Assembly (NCBI GenBank): GCA_963082975.1
Contig: OY720345.1
Span: forward strand, 10,442,491-10,506,490
Direction: 5' to 3'
Source: Labia minor
Taxonomy: Eukaryota; Arthropoda; Insecta; Dermaptera; Spongiphoridae
DNA: 64,000 nucleotides
The notes beneath the pieces were generated by a model. It did not search any database. It was not told where the DNA came from and saw only the letters and a program-made list of their open reading frames with translations. Each line of letters starts with the position of its first letter. Position 1 is the first letter of the stretch. A program made the position numbers and the translations under genes. This document shows positions 23,701-37,300 of the stretch, piece after piece.

Positions 23701-26700
23701 TGACAACTTAATCAAATGAAATGGCCTTTGTAGAAGAAACATAAACCAAAATTTAATCAGAGATCTCATAATGGATAAATTAAGAATGGTTCAGCCATTA
23801 GAACAAGAGCTAGATAGCACTAAATATTTAATAAAAATTTAATTAAATTTAATTTTCTTGTTATTTTTAGATGATTTTTTAAGTATATCGGAAAGTTTAA
23901 ATATTTTTTTTTGTTAAATAAATTAATTTAATAAATTTATATTTTTTAATTATCTGAATAATTTTTTGGACTAATATAATAAATTAAATTTATATTTTAG
24001 GAATAATATTAGAAAATAAAATTGTGCTTTAATATTGTTCAGCAATATATATAATACTATTAACAAACCAACATCAAATAAAATATACAAACCAGTGCCA
24101 AGATACCAAAATGATGATTGATCTAATGACTTTGGTTGCCAGATATCAGAGAAATTTTTTTCAAAGAATGTACTTATATCTTTAACATTAGCTGCTGGTT
24201 TTAAAGCAGCATTTACTTGTGATAAAAGTTCAATGGTAGCTAAAATTATAAATATTAGTAAATATAAACATATAATTCATTAAGTTGAAAATTATAAAGC
24301 ATTCAAGACTATCGATTTCAATAAACTCACAAAAAATAAATACTTTCGAAATTTACTAAATATTAAAATATTAAATATTAAAAAACGAAATTTTGAAATT
24401 GTTTTTAAAGATTTTTGAGTACTAATCTATTGGTTATTTAAAAAATAATTTTCCAATACTTCTTGATAAATGTGATTGTAAATGCAATTTATTTTAATTT
24501 ATATCCGTTTCAATTATCTCTGGTCGAATTCTAGAAATATAATAAATACTATCTAAAATATTACCTGGGGAAACTCGAAGAATAATAGGAGAAATTGCAA
24601 CATCAATATGTAAACCCTTGTTAGGTGGAGTAGACCCAGCAATATTTACACTTGTTGGAGAAAGAATCTAAAAATAATATTTAATATAATTATTTTAAAC
24701 TTAATTAATTATAATAATTATTATAATAATAATAATAACCTGTGCTTTGCTTTCTTGTCGTTTTATTGGATTAAAACAGCATGAATATAATTCAACATCG
24801 GACATTGATCCAGTGATTATTTGATGATCTTTAGATAATCTTAATTTAAATTGAAGCTCACACTGTGGATAACAAAAAAATTTAAGAAATATATATTTTT
24901 TATAATAATCTATAAAAACAAATAAACAAAACTTACATTACAAATAATAGCGTTCGTATCTAAATTATTCATGTTTTCAACGATAATTATTTCAGGTTTT
25001 TCAAGCCTTAAATTTATGGTCATCATAGTGTTACTAGTTGGTTGAATAATTTCATTTGATGTTGAACTAATAGAACGTCTTAATTCTTGTGCAACTGGAT
25101 TCTTTTCTACCTCCAAAACAACAGGAGTTTGAAAAAATGAAGCTATTTCCATTAAAATATCTGTACTTAATATCAAATCAAATGATGATACTCGTAAGTC
25201 GAGAAATATATCTTGGGCTTTTTGTTGAAAAGTAACATCGACCATAGATCGTAATGAGGAGATATCAAGTTCATTTGTAGCTTCTTGATAAGTATTTGGT
25301 GATGATTTACGTCCCATAAATCTTCTTATTTTTTGGGTTTCATTAGGTCTTGTATCGTCAAGCAGCAGATCAACAAGTAATAAAGTAGTCCATATTGAAC
25401 CATCACTTAATAAACGTCCCTTCATTGAAAGAACTTCTAATGTAACACAAGCTAATCCTTGTTCTTTAGATAAATCTTCTTGCGAAGTCAATTTCTCCTG
25501 AGTGAAAAGATTAATTATTAATCTTTCAAGAGTAAAATTAAATTTAACATTTATGTCTGTGGTAATATTAGTTGATGAAGTTAAATTTGCAATAGATTTT
25601 GTTTTTCCTTTTTCTGTTGAATAACTTGATAGTTTCGATTCTCTTGTTTGAGGATATGATGGTGTTGTTGTTTTTGGTATTTTCTCCCCTTCTGAGAGAT
25701 TTTCATTAGATATTTTCATTATCATTGAATAATCACTTTTAATTAAATTTAATGAAATACATTCCAATTTTGCATTTAGGTCTACATTTGCAATATTTTT
25801 ATACCAAGAGGCTGAAAGATTTCTTTGAACATTACAGATAAAACTAATTGGTTTTAAAATTAAAGATCTTTCTTTTAAATTATAATCATCTTCAATATTA
25901 ACTGTAGATACTTTCATATTAGTAAGGGTAATTTTAGAATCCTCAATAACAGCAGGATGACCAATTTCATTAATTACTTTAAGCGTTTGGAAAGTATTCT
26001 GTATAGCCAATTCTCCAAAATCCAATACTAACGCATCCTTGCTTCTACTATTAATTGGAATTATTATCACAGGTGCAGAAAGATTTATATTAAGCTGAAC
26101 TTTAATAGCTTTAGCATAAATATTTTCAATTTTTTCTTTGGCCACTTCAGCTGCTTCATTTGCCTTATCAACAACAATTTGTTGGGCCTCCTGAAAGGCA
26201 TTTAGAAATTTTAAAATTCTTGAAGTCCAAATATTTAAATAAACAAATTGCAATGCAGCCATTTTTGATGAAATAGAAAGATCAATTCCATTTATATCTA
26301 TTTTCGGTTCATTATACTGAACTATATTAACTGATAATGCCTCTTCGCCAATAATAGATAAAACTCTTTTATGAGTATTTTTTTCATTTAAATCAAGAAT
26401 TGTGATATCTTTAAGCCTTAAATTGATTGTATTATCATATATTGTTTTAGAAATCTCCGTTTCCATTCCATAAAATTTAATTACAGTCAAAGGTGCGGTT
26501 CGAGTTTTAATTAATATGCTTATCCGTTTTAAACATGCATTTATTTTCAAGTCAATATATGGATAAGTTTTTCTTTTTTTAAGAGTTCTAGATCCAATTT
26601 GGTTAATCTTTAAAGTTTTCATTTCTTCAATAGGTGTTTTTGTTTTGTTAACTTGTACTGTAGTAATCATAGAATTTACTCGATCAAGTCGTTCTCCTAA

Positions 26701-29700
26701 ATTTTCTGAAAATGAATTCCACCATTCAATTAGCATTCTTATGGCTTGTTGATGTAATATTATATTTAAAGATGTAAAATTAGCTTCAATCTTATTTAGA
26801 ATGTTTTCATATTTGCTCTCAAGTTCAGGAGAAGCTTTAACCACATTAATGAAATCAACTGTAAAAAGATAATTTTTTCCTGGTGCAGCAATTGAATCTA
26901 TTAATTGAACAGGTAATAGAGCATCTTCTGTGGTTAATGAAATTCCGCCTAATCTAGTTGAAACTTTAGTATTAAATGTATGTTTAACAGCTTCAATTTC
27001 AAATGTCCATAAATGAAAATCAATAAGTGTGGAAGAAATATTAGAATCATTCTCATTTATTTTGTAAAGTGTACATCGTAAATCTGTTAATGTAAATATC
27101 ATTTCTATTTCAAGAGATTGAATTAATTCTTTCTTCTTATCTTCTACAATAGGTTTGGGAACGGTTTTATTAACCATAAAAGTTGTGACATTAGATATAT
27201 GACTCATAATGGAAACATTATCATCAGGTTCTAAAGAATGTACCGAAGAATCATCCTTCAAACTACCTAAAAGAGATAGTGCATGAAGCAATCTTTTTTC
27301 ATTAATATTAAAAAATATAGATGGAAGTTCGCTATTAATTTTCAATTTAGGTAAACGGGGATCATCAATGACAAGGCATTTTTTAAGAACAATTGTTAGA
27401 GTCATTGGTTCCAGGATATGCATTTCTTTCATCATTTCAGAATCATCATCGACATTTTCCCAATTTTCATCAGAATAAGCGAAAATAATTTTTGTATCTT
27501 GAATTTGAATGTCAAAACAATCATAACATTTTTCAATCATTGTTCTAAGAATTGTTTCAGTATCAAGTCCCTGTTGATGAAGTTCTCGGACATTTGTTAT
27601 TTCATTTCTTGGAACTGCACGAGAGTTAATAGTAAAATTTCCTAAATAAAGAACAATTTTATCTTCATTTTTTTTATAAAGGCCATTTAATGGTATTATT
27701 AATTTACAACCCATAACATTAAACTGAACATCCAAAATTTCATGTTTTGAAATGGCGTATTCCATTCCGAAAGCAGAAGTCTCTTTAAAATCGTGTAATT
27801 TGGATTGAGCTGCTGCTTGAATTTCTTTCAATGCTGCAGTTGTTTCTGTTGGTGGTGTAAATATTTCAAGAATTTTATTAAAAGTCATCACATCATATAT
27901 AATATATAATGGATAAGCTTGTACAAGAAGTCGTTTATCACATAAATTATCAAGAGGATTTTGTTCAAATGTAATATTAAGTAAATGTGAATGTGTTGCA
28001 TTTTCAATTTTCACCAGTTGTGATGTAACCATACAGGGAATTAAAGACCCCTGTTGAATGCCTTCTACTTTAAAATCATCGATCATTATGTCGATTCTAA
28101 AAAAAATAATAAATTATTATTATTAATAATACTATGAATATAATTCTAATTTACTAGCTGCTCAGCCCTTTCTCTCTACCTTCAAAGCAATGTAGGATGT
28201 TTAAAAAACAAAAGTTATTATTTAGGTAAGTGAGAAAGTATACCTCATAGCCTTTGAGCCAGGTCGTTGATTAGCATTGACAATAACATTTTCTGTCACC
28301 ATATAAAGTACTCTTGGAATCGTGTAGCTATCATCTCGAATTTCTAGATTTAGATAGCCAAGTTTAAATTCAAATTTATGTGCTACGAATTCCGGAGGAT
28401 ATTCTATTTGAGTTGCAGAAGTATCGTAATCGATTGCCATATAAAGTTTATTTTTTTCTTCTGGTGTCATTGCTTCTTCAAATTGTTGAACTAAAAACAA
28501 TTTTAATATTGTATAAAATATGTAATAATAATTTATAGTTAAAAAATTTCAATCAACAAGAACATTTATACTTGTTTCTATTTAAAATCGAAATTTTGAT
28601 ATAAAAGGTTATTTTAAATAAATACAATAAATATATAATATAAAATAATTTCGATTAAAAAGATATATATGTTTTTAATTAATTTTAGTAATTACATAAA
28701 ACAGCGTAATCTTCAATATATTCATCATTTCCAAATTGGTGGATATTTTTCACATAATTTATTGTTCGGGTAAAAAAACCTTTGAAATGAAAATTCTAAT
28801 TGCATGGCTATTCTTATTAGAATAGAAATCATTTTAAAAGCAATAATATTTTTAAATAAATATTAATTGTAAATATACCTATATCAGTTTTTTCAGTTCC
28901 TTCCGTTTTTGGGCTTGAAGTCCACCATCCACTAAACCAACCTTTTTTGGGTTGTGCTGCTTCTTGTTTTAAAACTCTCTCTACCTAAAAATATATTATT
29001 TAATATTAATATAAACATTAATCAAATAAAATTATTAATAACCCATTATTAGTTGCTTGTTAGTCAATCATTTGGATTAATAAATAATTATAATTTTTAA
29101 AACTTAATAGAGAGAAGAATGATTTAATAATTTTACACTCTGAAGAGGAGCTTTCTATCATTAAGAAAAGTAAACCAAAACTTGATATCTTGAGTATAGA
29201 TTATTTAGAACAATAAATAGAAAGAAAGATTCTCTAAACAATTTTACTTGTGCCTTTATAATTATTTGTATTACTTTTTAGTAAACAAAAAATAACATAG
29301 TTTCGGTAAGTAATTCATTCAGAGTAAAATAATAAAAGGGTTACTAAAATATATATTGAAATTCTAATTTCATTTTAAACTATAATTGAATAAAATACCT
29401 CAAGATGGATTCTCTGACGAATCATAATCAAATTAAATATATCCAATGTTTTTTCACATTCATCCAAAGTACGTTTAAGTTCGGCTGTCATTTTCCGATT
29501 TAATAATTTTGCTCTAAAAGCATTAGAATATTCTCTACAAAGTTCAACATGAGAATGCATATGATTCCAATCCCAATTTTTATGTTTTCGTCTAATTTCT
29601 TCCTCGAGAACACAATTGAAAGCAAATTTCCACCTGAAAAATTATATATGAATTAGATTAATAAAGACTAAATCGTAAATTAAAATATTACCATTCTTTA

Positions 29701-31625
29701 TAATGTCCTCTATAAACGTTCAAATTGGGTCTATATTTCTTATACGGTGTGGCCTTAGTCATACGATCCATAGAATCTACTAAAGCAATTAAATCTCGGT
29801 ATTGACATTTACTAATACCTAAAAAAAATAAATTAATAATAATTTTAATAAAAATATGTATAAAATGTATTTTTGTTACTTAAAGTACTATTTCCAATTT
29901 ATATTTAATTTTTTTAATTCAAAAATTATCCTAAAGATTTTAGGAACGTCAAGCATTATTTTTATTATATCTATTTTATGAACTTTACTATTAAGTGATA
30001 TTTCATGTCATTTTTTTCTTTAAAGTATTTATTAAAAATAAACTTTATCTATATTTAAAGACATTATGGTATAAATTGAAATTTGCTATATAAAAAATCA
30101 AAATAATACCTATATCTAATTTTTCTAATGAAAAATCAATTTCAATTTTGGTTTCCTTATAGTTCTCTTTTTCTGGTTTTGGATTCATTTTCAAAAATAA
30201 ATTTGCATTTATAGGACCCAAAACTAAAAAAAATCAATAAAAAAAATATTAATTAATTTATTTATTTTTAAATTTATTTTTAGAATGTATACTATATTTG
30301 AAATCTTCTGGAGTGTGATCCTTTGTCCATATATCGTTAATAAATATATCAATAAGATTTTTAGTATCAGTATATTGCGAATATGATTTTGATTGACAAT
30401 TCCAATAGAAAGCAAGACCCTCCATGATACAATTCTAAAACCCCAAAAAATTGTAATTATAATCATATAAAAGTTAATTATAATTTTAATTATATATCAT
30501 TAATTTACCTTAAAAACTCGAATATCATCATTACTAGCAATACATTTCTCTTTTAAAGCATTTGTTGTATAGATAGTTAAACTATGAAGAGAAATTCCAG
30601 CAGAAAATGGGTAGTCTGGTAAAGTGATTTTGTCTTCATAACGTATATGAATGTCTTTTATATTTATTTGAACATTTTTTATAATTTGCGTTGTTAATTT
30701 TTCAACAAAAGTATCATCAGGTTTTGGAAGATCTAAAAAAATAATTTATATATTATATTAAGAAGTATTTGATACATAAATCACATCAATAACAAAAATA
30801 AGAAGAAAAAAAATAAGGTTTTTTTTAAACAAATGTGAAATTTAATTCTTATTTTGTTGAGATGATGTATGATTTTGAAAATATATTTTCAATAATCTTA
30901 ATAAAAAAATTTTTCATATTTTAATAACACTTACCTTTTTCTCTTTCATTTTTCTTTGCAATTTCAAATTGCTGCAATTTATTTTGTTTAAATTCTTGAA
31001 TCCATTTATCATCTTTAAGTGGATCATAAGCAACTTCTTTATTTGGAACAACTAATAATAATAATTTCTCAATTTGACATTCAACTGGAGCTCCATAAAG
31101 ATTTTTCCAGGGAATTTTTAAAACAAGTTTACCTAATATTAGAAAAAAAATTATTATTATTATTATATAATATAGTGTTATTAGAAATAAGGAAATGACA
31201 TACCTAAATGTCCATAGATTGTTTTTACAGGAAGATCTAATTCAGCTAAAGCTGATTGTTTCAAAATTAAATCTTTAAGTACAACATCACCTAGATAAAA
31301 TATTAGATTATATTATAAATTAAAATAATGACATTGACATATTATTGATGTTTTTTTATTTTAATACTATTTAAAAAATTAACAAACCAATTAAATTAAC
31401 TATAATGTAGAATGAAATATTGTTTTAGTTTATTTTAATTAATTGTGAGTTTTTTTTTTTTATAATATTTTTATAATTTAATTTAATTATTTTCATTGAA
31501 AACTAATTTAAATTATGACACATACCTCCCCAAATGCCGATTTTTAGTTGAGAACGATCAAGATTTTCAACATAACTCCCAAGAAACCGATTTAATAAAT
31601 CAGCTACAATACTTTCGAAAACCAT
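11665..31625 (-). CDS. Vps13: Vps13, bridge-like lipid transfer protein (VPS13A/C type), complete
   Basis: Vps13 proteins are long hydrophobic-groove bridges that move phospholipids between membranes at contact sites. Exons (minus strand, 5' to 3') begin 31526-31625, 31204-31290, 30935-31132, 30509-30732, 30293-30434, 30110-30223, 29692-29818, 29399-29633, 28879-28984, 28244-28490, 24937-28096, 24740-24862, 24565-24667, 24093-24239, 23158-23339, 22955-23092, 22765-22884, 22512-22688, 22190-22372, 21967-22128, 21735-21892, 20393-20510, 19958-20182, 19579-19794, 18887-18931, 18770-18811, 17909-18118, 17683-17820, 17473-17613, 17250-17398, 17043-17151, 16546-16953, 16261-16474, 14616-14788, 14478-14489, 14251-14370, 14039-14163, 13458-13893, 13210-13379, 12283-12397, 11885-12214. 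All phases agree; total 9,729 nt (3,242 residues), close to family length. The N-terminal chorein domain starts [16 protein letters not shown]. The VAB/SHR-BD region includes [14 protein letters not shown] (near 2245). The C-terminal ATG2_C-like helices (about 2890-3095) precede a PH-like end. I saw no canonical FFAT motif and no UBA domain, so this is not VPS13D. Confidence 0.93.
12486..12600. mobile_element. Small hAT-like repeat in a Vps13 intron
   Basis: Begins CAGGGCCCGCGCTGGG and contains TATTTGTCCGGG and ATGAATGTAATAA; it ends near GAGTGGACGCTGG. The repeat at 32483-32611 matches it in reverse complement. The terminal bases fit hAT-type ends. No clean target duplication was found here. 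Confidence 0.55.
14478..14489 (-). other. 12-nt micro-exon of Vps13 (Ala-Ser-His-Gln)
   Basis: The 12 bases GCCTCTCATCAG lie between an AG acceptor and a GTAAC donor, and both neighbouring exons are phase 0 at these ends. Including or skipping it keeps the frame, so it adds four residues to a loop in the C-terminal region. The homologous stretch in other VPS13 proteins is longer than the exon pair without it. Support is by splice signals only. Confidence 0.55.
14864..16094 (-). mobile_element. Full-length but dead mariner in Vps13 intron
   Basis: Terminal inverted repeats of about 30 bp start TTAGGTTATTACGAAAGTTT on the left, and the right end is its inverse with one mismatch. TA duplications lie at 14862-14863 and 16095-16096. 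The length, 1,231 bp, is usual for mariner. It sits in the intron between exons 16261-16474 and 14616-14788, in the same strand sense as Vps13. Confidence 0.9.
15240..15930 (-). pseudogene. Mariner transposase pseudogene
   Basis: Minus-strand fragments in at least two frames give the second helix-turn-helix ([19 protein letters not shown]) and the WVPHDL linker. A later fragment covers the region around the second catalytic aspartate, which reads LLHNNACPD where active copies have HDNARPH. The catalytic aspartate is therefore changed to asparagine. Frameshifts near 15500-15600 separate the parts. It cannot make an active enzyme. Confidence 0.75.
18770..18931 (-). other. Two consecutive in-frame mini-exons of Vps13 (45 and 42 nt)
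   Basis: Exon 18887-18931 codes [15 protein letters not shown] and exon 18770-18811 codes [14 protein letters not shown]. Both are multiples of three, phase 0 at each end, with good splice signals. They lie in a Ser/Lys-rich linker inside the VAB region. They are natural candidates for cassette use. Confidence 0.7.
20596..21049 (+). mobile_element. Internally deleted mariner in Vps13 intron
   Basis: Left end TTAGTTTGGAAGGAAAGC and right end inverse of TTAGGTTGGAAGGAAGTTTT, with TA at 20594-20595 and 21050-21051. About 454 bp remain. A plus-strand fragment near 20665-20765 reads [16 protein letters not shown], part of the mariner DNA-binding domain. It is a different lineage from the 14.9-kb copy. 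Confidence 0.8.
21090..21590 (-). mobile_element. Non-LTR retrotransposon 3' part (reverse-transcriptase C-terminus)
   Basis: A minus-strand open segment of about 115 residues has [20 protein letters not shown], then RILRSIYG and [12 protein letters not shown]. This is the classic end of RTE/CR1/Jockey-type reverse transcriptases. It is 5'-truncated and sits in the Vps13 intron between exons 21735-21892 and 20393-20510. Simple (ATT)n tracts flank it. Confidence 0.75.
24937..28096 (-). other. Giant 3,160-bp exon of Vps13
   Basis: A single exon carries about a third of the Vps13 coding sequence (about residues 527-1580), between exons of about 250 and 120 bp. It starts in phase 2 and ends in phase 0. 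It holds the middle part of the lipid-transfer groove. Confidence 0.85.
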
Positions 31626-34351
31626 TTTTCCTTTATTTTTCTTTTAATGTCACTTTGTAACTTATTATATTTTAAATTCACTGAAATGAGATGTCAATTT
31701 GTAGAGAATAGACAGATTCTAAAACACTTCATGATATGATGCTTAAAACAAAAATAGTAAATGATGTCATTAGACATTTATCAACAGATAACATTAGTTG
31801 GGTTTGACTGACAATATATCTATCTATTGGTAGCTCTTGATATAAATTGAATTAAAATTTTTTAACAATGCAATAAGCACATTGGAATGCTAAGTAGGTA
31901 GTATGAAATAAATGAAGGAAATTAAAGGCATGACATGATTGGATCTAGGTCGAGTGATGATAGTCAAGGTGTTGTCAATTTGATATGATGTAATAGTTAT
32001 TTTTTTTCCAGCCAATAGAGGTTAGAATTTTGCATTAAAAACATTAACATTAATTGTTTTTCATTATTGATTAATGAATTACCTTGAGGATTTGACACCT
32101 TTACTGATATTAAATGAAAGATATCCACATTTTTATCATAAAATACTTTATGAATAAAGCGCTCTTTTTAAAAAAAAATTTTCAACTATTTTTTTTTTTT
32201 TAGATAATTACATTAAATTATAATAGTTTTTATCTTTTTGATTATTACTCGTCCCGGAATCCAAAATAGTTTTAAACAAATTGAAATTTTCTTTCTTTCT
32301 TTCTACTTTTTAAAAATCAAAAGGATATAATTTTTAGCTTATTATTTGTTTTGTTTTACTAATAGATTGTGATTTTGTGATATACTTTTTTTTTTTTGTA
32401 TGAATGTCAAGAAAGAAAGCTACAGCTCCTCAAATTTCTGAAGATATTTTAAAATTTATTTTTTGTAAATAAAAATACATCCACCGCCCGCTCTAGCATT
32501 TATGACGCCCGAGCTTTAGAATAAATTGCGCTCATATATTCGTAAAAATTATTACATTCATACCCAAAAAGTCACCCGGACAAATGCCCGGTTCGTTTTA
32601 AGCGGACCCTGATACATAGAATTGTAAATATTGAATAAAATTATGTTTTGATTAATTAAATATAGTGATGATATTTATTTCTTTTTAAATTAATTAATTA
32701 ATTTCGGATTAGAGCATACACAATTTCTAATATATGGTATAGATTAGATATAAAATTATTTAAATTTTTATATGAAAAATTGGTGAAACAAAAAATATTT
32801 TAAGAAAATTAAATATACTTGTTTAAATGAATATAATATTCTAATTGTTTGATTAAAATTTATTTTTACCCCAAATAAAAATAATCTTATCTTAAAAAAC
32901 TTGAAAATCAACTAACCTTATTTATTTATTTATTAATACAATGATTATTCGTTGATTACATTGCTTACCGATCAATATCATAATATATTTGTATGTTTCA
33001 CTATCAATCCAGTTTGAAGTGCAGTGAATTCCCCCCTCCCTTTAAATCAAGGCTAAATTTTGTATGGGTCACTCGGTCCATTGACGTATACAAGTTATTT
33101 GGGACTTTGGCTCGTATAACATAATTTTTTTTCCTTTCTCTTCTTCCCCTTTATTTACTTAAAATTTCAATTCGAGTTTGTCATTTAATTTAAATTTTGT
33201 AATTTTAGAGATAACCCACCCTTTCTAAATACAATTCTTTGCCTTATTAAGATTTATGACGATTTGGTTTCAGCATGTTCGAAATGCTCTGCCCTCTGCA
33301 GTCTCACTCCTCCATCTATCCCTATCCAGAATTACCTCTTACCTCTTTTTACTATCCACTAGAGACTAGACAAATCCGAATCATACGAAATATTTTTTTT
33401 AAGAATCTCAAGTAAAATTAAAATTTTAAAATGATTTTCCCAATCTATTGAATCACATCCAAAAATGAATCATTAAATTAATTAATTAAATATCAAAATA
33501 ATAATTCAATTTTTTGAATATTATTCAAAAAAATATTTCAATTTTTATTTGATTATATGTAAATATCTAGAACACAATAAAACAAAATAAAATCTATTAA
33601 CATAATTTAGATTTAGACTTAAAAGATTTGTTTATTAATATATGAAGGGAAATGTTGATTCATGTCATAATTTTATTGAGTTTAAATCAGGGGTGTCTAA
33701 ATTATGATCATTGGAGGTCCACATTGCAAAAAAAAATATGCTGGACTGCACATAAATATCATTTTTTTAGAACTATATTGAAAAATTTTAAAAAGTTGGA
33801 AATATTTAAAAGTCTAATCCCAAAATCATTTTACCTTTTTTTTAGACTTGTCCTGGCATTCATGTCTCCTATAATCATTAAATCTTGTTTATCATATCGT
33901 TATATCTGAGTTACTTATTATAAATTGATAAAATTTCTCCTTTTTCCCTTTGTTTTGCCCACACAAACCTGAGCCCCTTTTCCCAATTCTTCAATTCATA
34001 GTCAATCTCCATATTTTTCGAAACTGCAATTACTTGACATTCGCTCTTTTCTTGTTTTATAGGAAATAAAATAAATTTATATTTAATTAAAATATAAAAA
34101 TGTATATTTTTTGAATGATTAATATCACAATTAAAAATTATTACATAAATATTAACAATTGTTTTCTTTTACAATATTTCTTTTTTAAATAATAAATTAT
34201 TAATAAAAAAACAACAAAAAAAAACATTAAAAGACTTTTAAAATAATTATAATTATTATTATGATTATGAAATTTATATTAAAATAATATTCTTAATTTG
34301 TATGAGTTTATTTAAAATTCATTCACTGGATTTTCTTTGTTTTTTTTTACT
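31626..34351. other. Intergenic region between the lipase 3' end and Vps13 start
   Basis: About 2.7 kb. It should contain the Vps13 promoter (right of 31625) and the lipase 3' UTR; an AATAAA signal on the minus strand lies at 34307-34312, about 40 bases past the lipase stop. A small hAT-like repeat lies at 32483-32611. A stretch near 33685-33760 beginning CAGGGGTGTCTAAA may be another hAT end. No gene is seen. Confidence 0.55.
32483..32611. mobile_element. Small hAT-like repeat, inverse of the 12.5-kb copy
   Basis: Reads ACCGCCCGCTCTAGCATTTA to AAGCGGACCCTG; its reverse complement starts CAGGGTCCGC and matches 12486-12600. The flanks ATACATCC and ATACATAG agree at six of eight positions, a possible worn 8-bp duplication. 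Confidence 0.6.
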
Positions 34352-37300
34352 TTAAGAATATAGATCCCTTTCATTTTGATAGGCATAACGAGCATCTCTA
34401 TCTTCATGAAGTGCCCCACCTAATGGTATATATCGTGAGGATGTATCACTTGTTGAAATAGTCCCAGCCGCCTCATTATATTTATATGGTACAAGTACAT
34501 GAAGTGATGATAAGGATGATACTGATGATGTTGATGTTGATGTTGATGTTGATGATGTATGATGGCTAATGTTACTCTTGTTATTATTTATTGGCAAAGT
34601 TTCATTTTTCTTTAAACTTTTTGTAGATGATGGTGATATGGGCTTTAAACAAAACAAATAAATATAAATGAAAAATAATTAATTTCTAATAGTTTTTTTT
34701 TTAATGATTAATTTTATTAATTGAATGTATACCTGATGTTGTATTTGTTGATTGGATGGTGTGTTATTAAATAAAGCCCTTTGTAATACTCTACCAGCGA
34801 GTGCTTCAGCACGCGCTAAAAGGTGTACCAATCTTTCAGGTAATAATTGAACCATTCCTAGAGTGGATGGCGTTGTTGTTGTTGTTGGAGTTGTTAGAGT
34901 GCCAAACCCTTCCGTTTCAGATGACCAATATTGTCTTACATGTCTTGGTTTTAATACAGGCTCACGAATTTCAGGCTTATTCCGAGTACTTTCCACATCC
35001 TTAACAACTAACTAAATATTAAAAAAATAAATTAAAAATAAAAAAATAATAAATAAAATGAAGAGAAGGGAAGATCGAGTAATTTTTTTAATAATAAAAG
35101 AATTTAAAATCAAGTAATTTTTATTTATTTTTTTTTTATAATTTTTCAGTAAAGAAAATGAAAATAAGCTGGAGTGTCTCCACTTGACTATCTCGCAATT
35201 TTAATTGGATTAAATAACATATATTATATTTAAATTAAATTTAATTAATTATAAATTATAAATTAAAATTAATAAATAATATTTATTAAACCAATGAGTG
35301 TTTGGCACTTTGTTGATGGCACCATGTCACGTGTTGGCGCGTGAGATTTGCAGTGTTAAAAAATTAATTCCGGTACTTTCAACGATTAAATCAAACTGAA
35401 ATTCTATACATAGGAGTTTTATACGATCTTTAATCATATGAAAAATTATCAAGCATATATCTCTATTTTTACGGTCGCTTTAGAGGAAAAAAAATCAAAA
35501 CGTGGTAGGTAATGACCCTCTTCCGGTTGAGCCACATTTCTCAAAAGTTGAAAAAAACTAGGAATTTTGAATAATGCCCGTATACCAAATTTCAAGATTC
35601 TAGCTCAAACCGTTTTGCGTAATCTTGTCTACACACATACACACACACAGACATTTTTCTCAACTTTAGTGAAAATGATTCAGGAACCTTTAAAACGTAT
35701 AAAAACATCAAAATCTCAACATCGAAAATTTCCGTGATCGCAATACTATCTCTGACGAGATAGTAAAAATATGAAAGTGAATGATTGTAAACATAAAAGG
35801 AGGTTTCAAAATAAATATAAAAAAATAGATTTAACTTATTTTATACTTATTTTAAATTTAGAAATTTTCTTTACTAAATATTTATAATGTTACTTACATG
35901 ATCAGAGACACGTTTATTTAATACTGGTTCTGTTATTATATTACTATTTATAGATGATTTATTATGATTATTTGTTTGAAAAAGTGGCTCTTTAAATGAA
36001 CGCGAATCATCTAATCTATTCTCTTCTTGGGCAGTCAAATCAATATTATTATAACGATTATTACGATCATTTAAAGGATTATTATTCTCCTCAGTATTAT
36101 TAATATGAAATGAATCTTCAGTTATATTAGCAGTAGTCTAAAAAAATAAAAAAATATTTTATTCTTCTATTTATATAAATAATAGAAAATATAATCAATA
36201 TAAATAATAAAATAAAATATAATAACCTCTTTAGGTACATGGCACTTTCCAGGATAAAGTGGTAAATGAACAGCCTGGCCCGTTTCAAGTACAAGATCAC
36301 GTCGGCATACAGATAAACTATTACCAAAACTATCTGTTACAGATAAACGTACAATTGGCCATCGTTTTAATCCACTTGACACCCATCCACTATAAGCTGT
36401 GTAAAGGAGTTCAGCTGCTACAGGGTCTTGTAACGCTGGGTGTGGTACTGTTATTTTACCAAGCGATGTGCCCGAATGAAATTCCGTATCATCTTTTCTA
36501 AAGAAAAAAATTATTTATTATATAGAAATCTTATTTAATAGTATACCTATATATATATGATTCATCAAAAGGTCAAACAAATTTGTGAGGCCCGCATTCA
36601 TCTAAAAAGAATTTTCCCATTTTTACCAACAGACGATAGTATGGGAGGTATTGTTTTCAGACCAAATTTCACATGTGGAGATTTTTACATATCTCCACGA
36701 ATCATGCATTTTCTTAACAGAAAAAATAATTTTTAACATGATGTCTGTTCGTCCGTCTGTCCGTCCATCCGTATAGATGTGTACAGCTTGAACGGTTCAA
36801 CGGATTTTGATGAAATTTGGTATATTTACTTAATGCATCAGTATGATGAATTGATCAACTTTGATGTATATCCGGAAACCGGAAGTGGTAGTATTAGCGA
36901 TCGACGATAAGAAGGAAAGGGTTATTTTCACACCAAATTTCACATGAGGAGATTTTGTTTACATATCTCCACAAATCATGCACTTTGTATTGGTTTTATC
37001 CTCGGGAAAATCATCTTCATTAGTTTTTTCTTAATTTAAAATTATTTGGCGTCATAGCCAGCTATTACTTATATATTATAAATAAAATAAAATTAAAAAT
37101 ATTTATGTTATACCCATATCTGTTTTTTATTGCATTAATAGATACATTTAAATTATTTGAAATTGTTTCTGTAGCTGGAAATTAATTTATTTCAAACAGT
37201 CGGTTGGTTCTGCGCCTGGCCACAGGTCAACTTATTTTTTATTCGGACGATGCAATGTCCGGGCTTAACTTAATGACTCAAAACTTTCCAGCCAAGCTCT

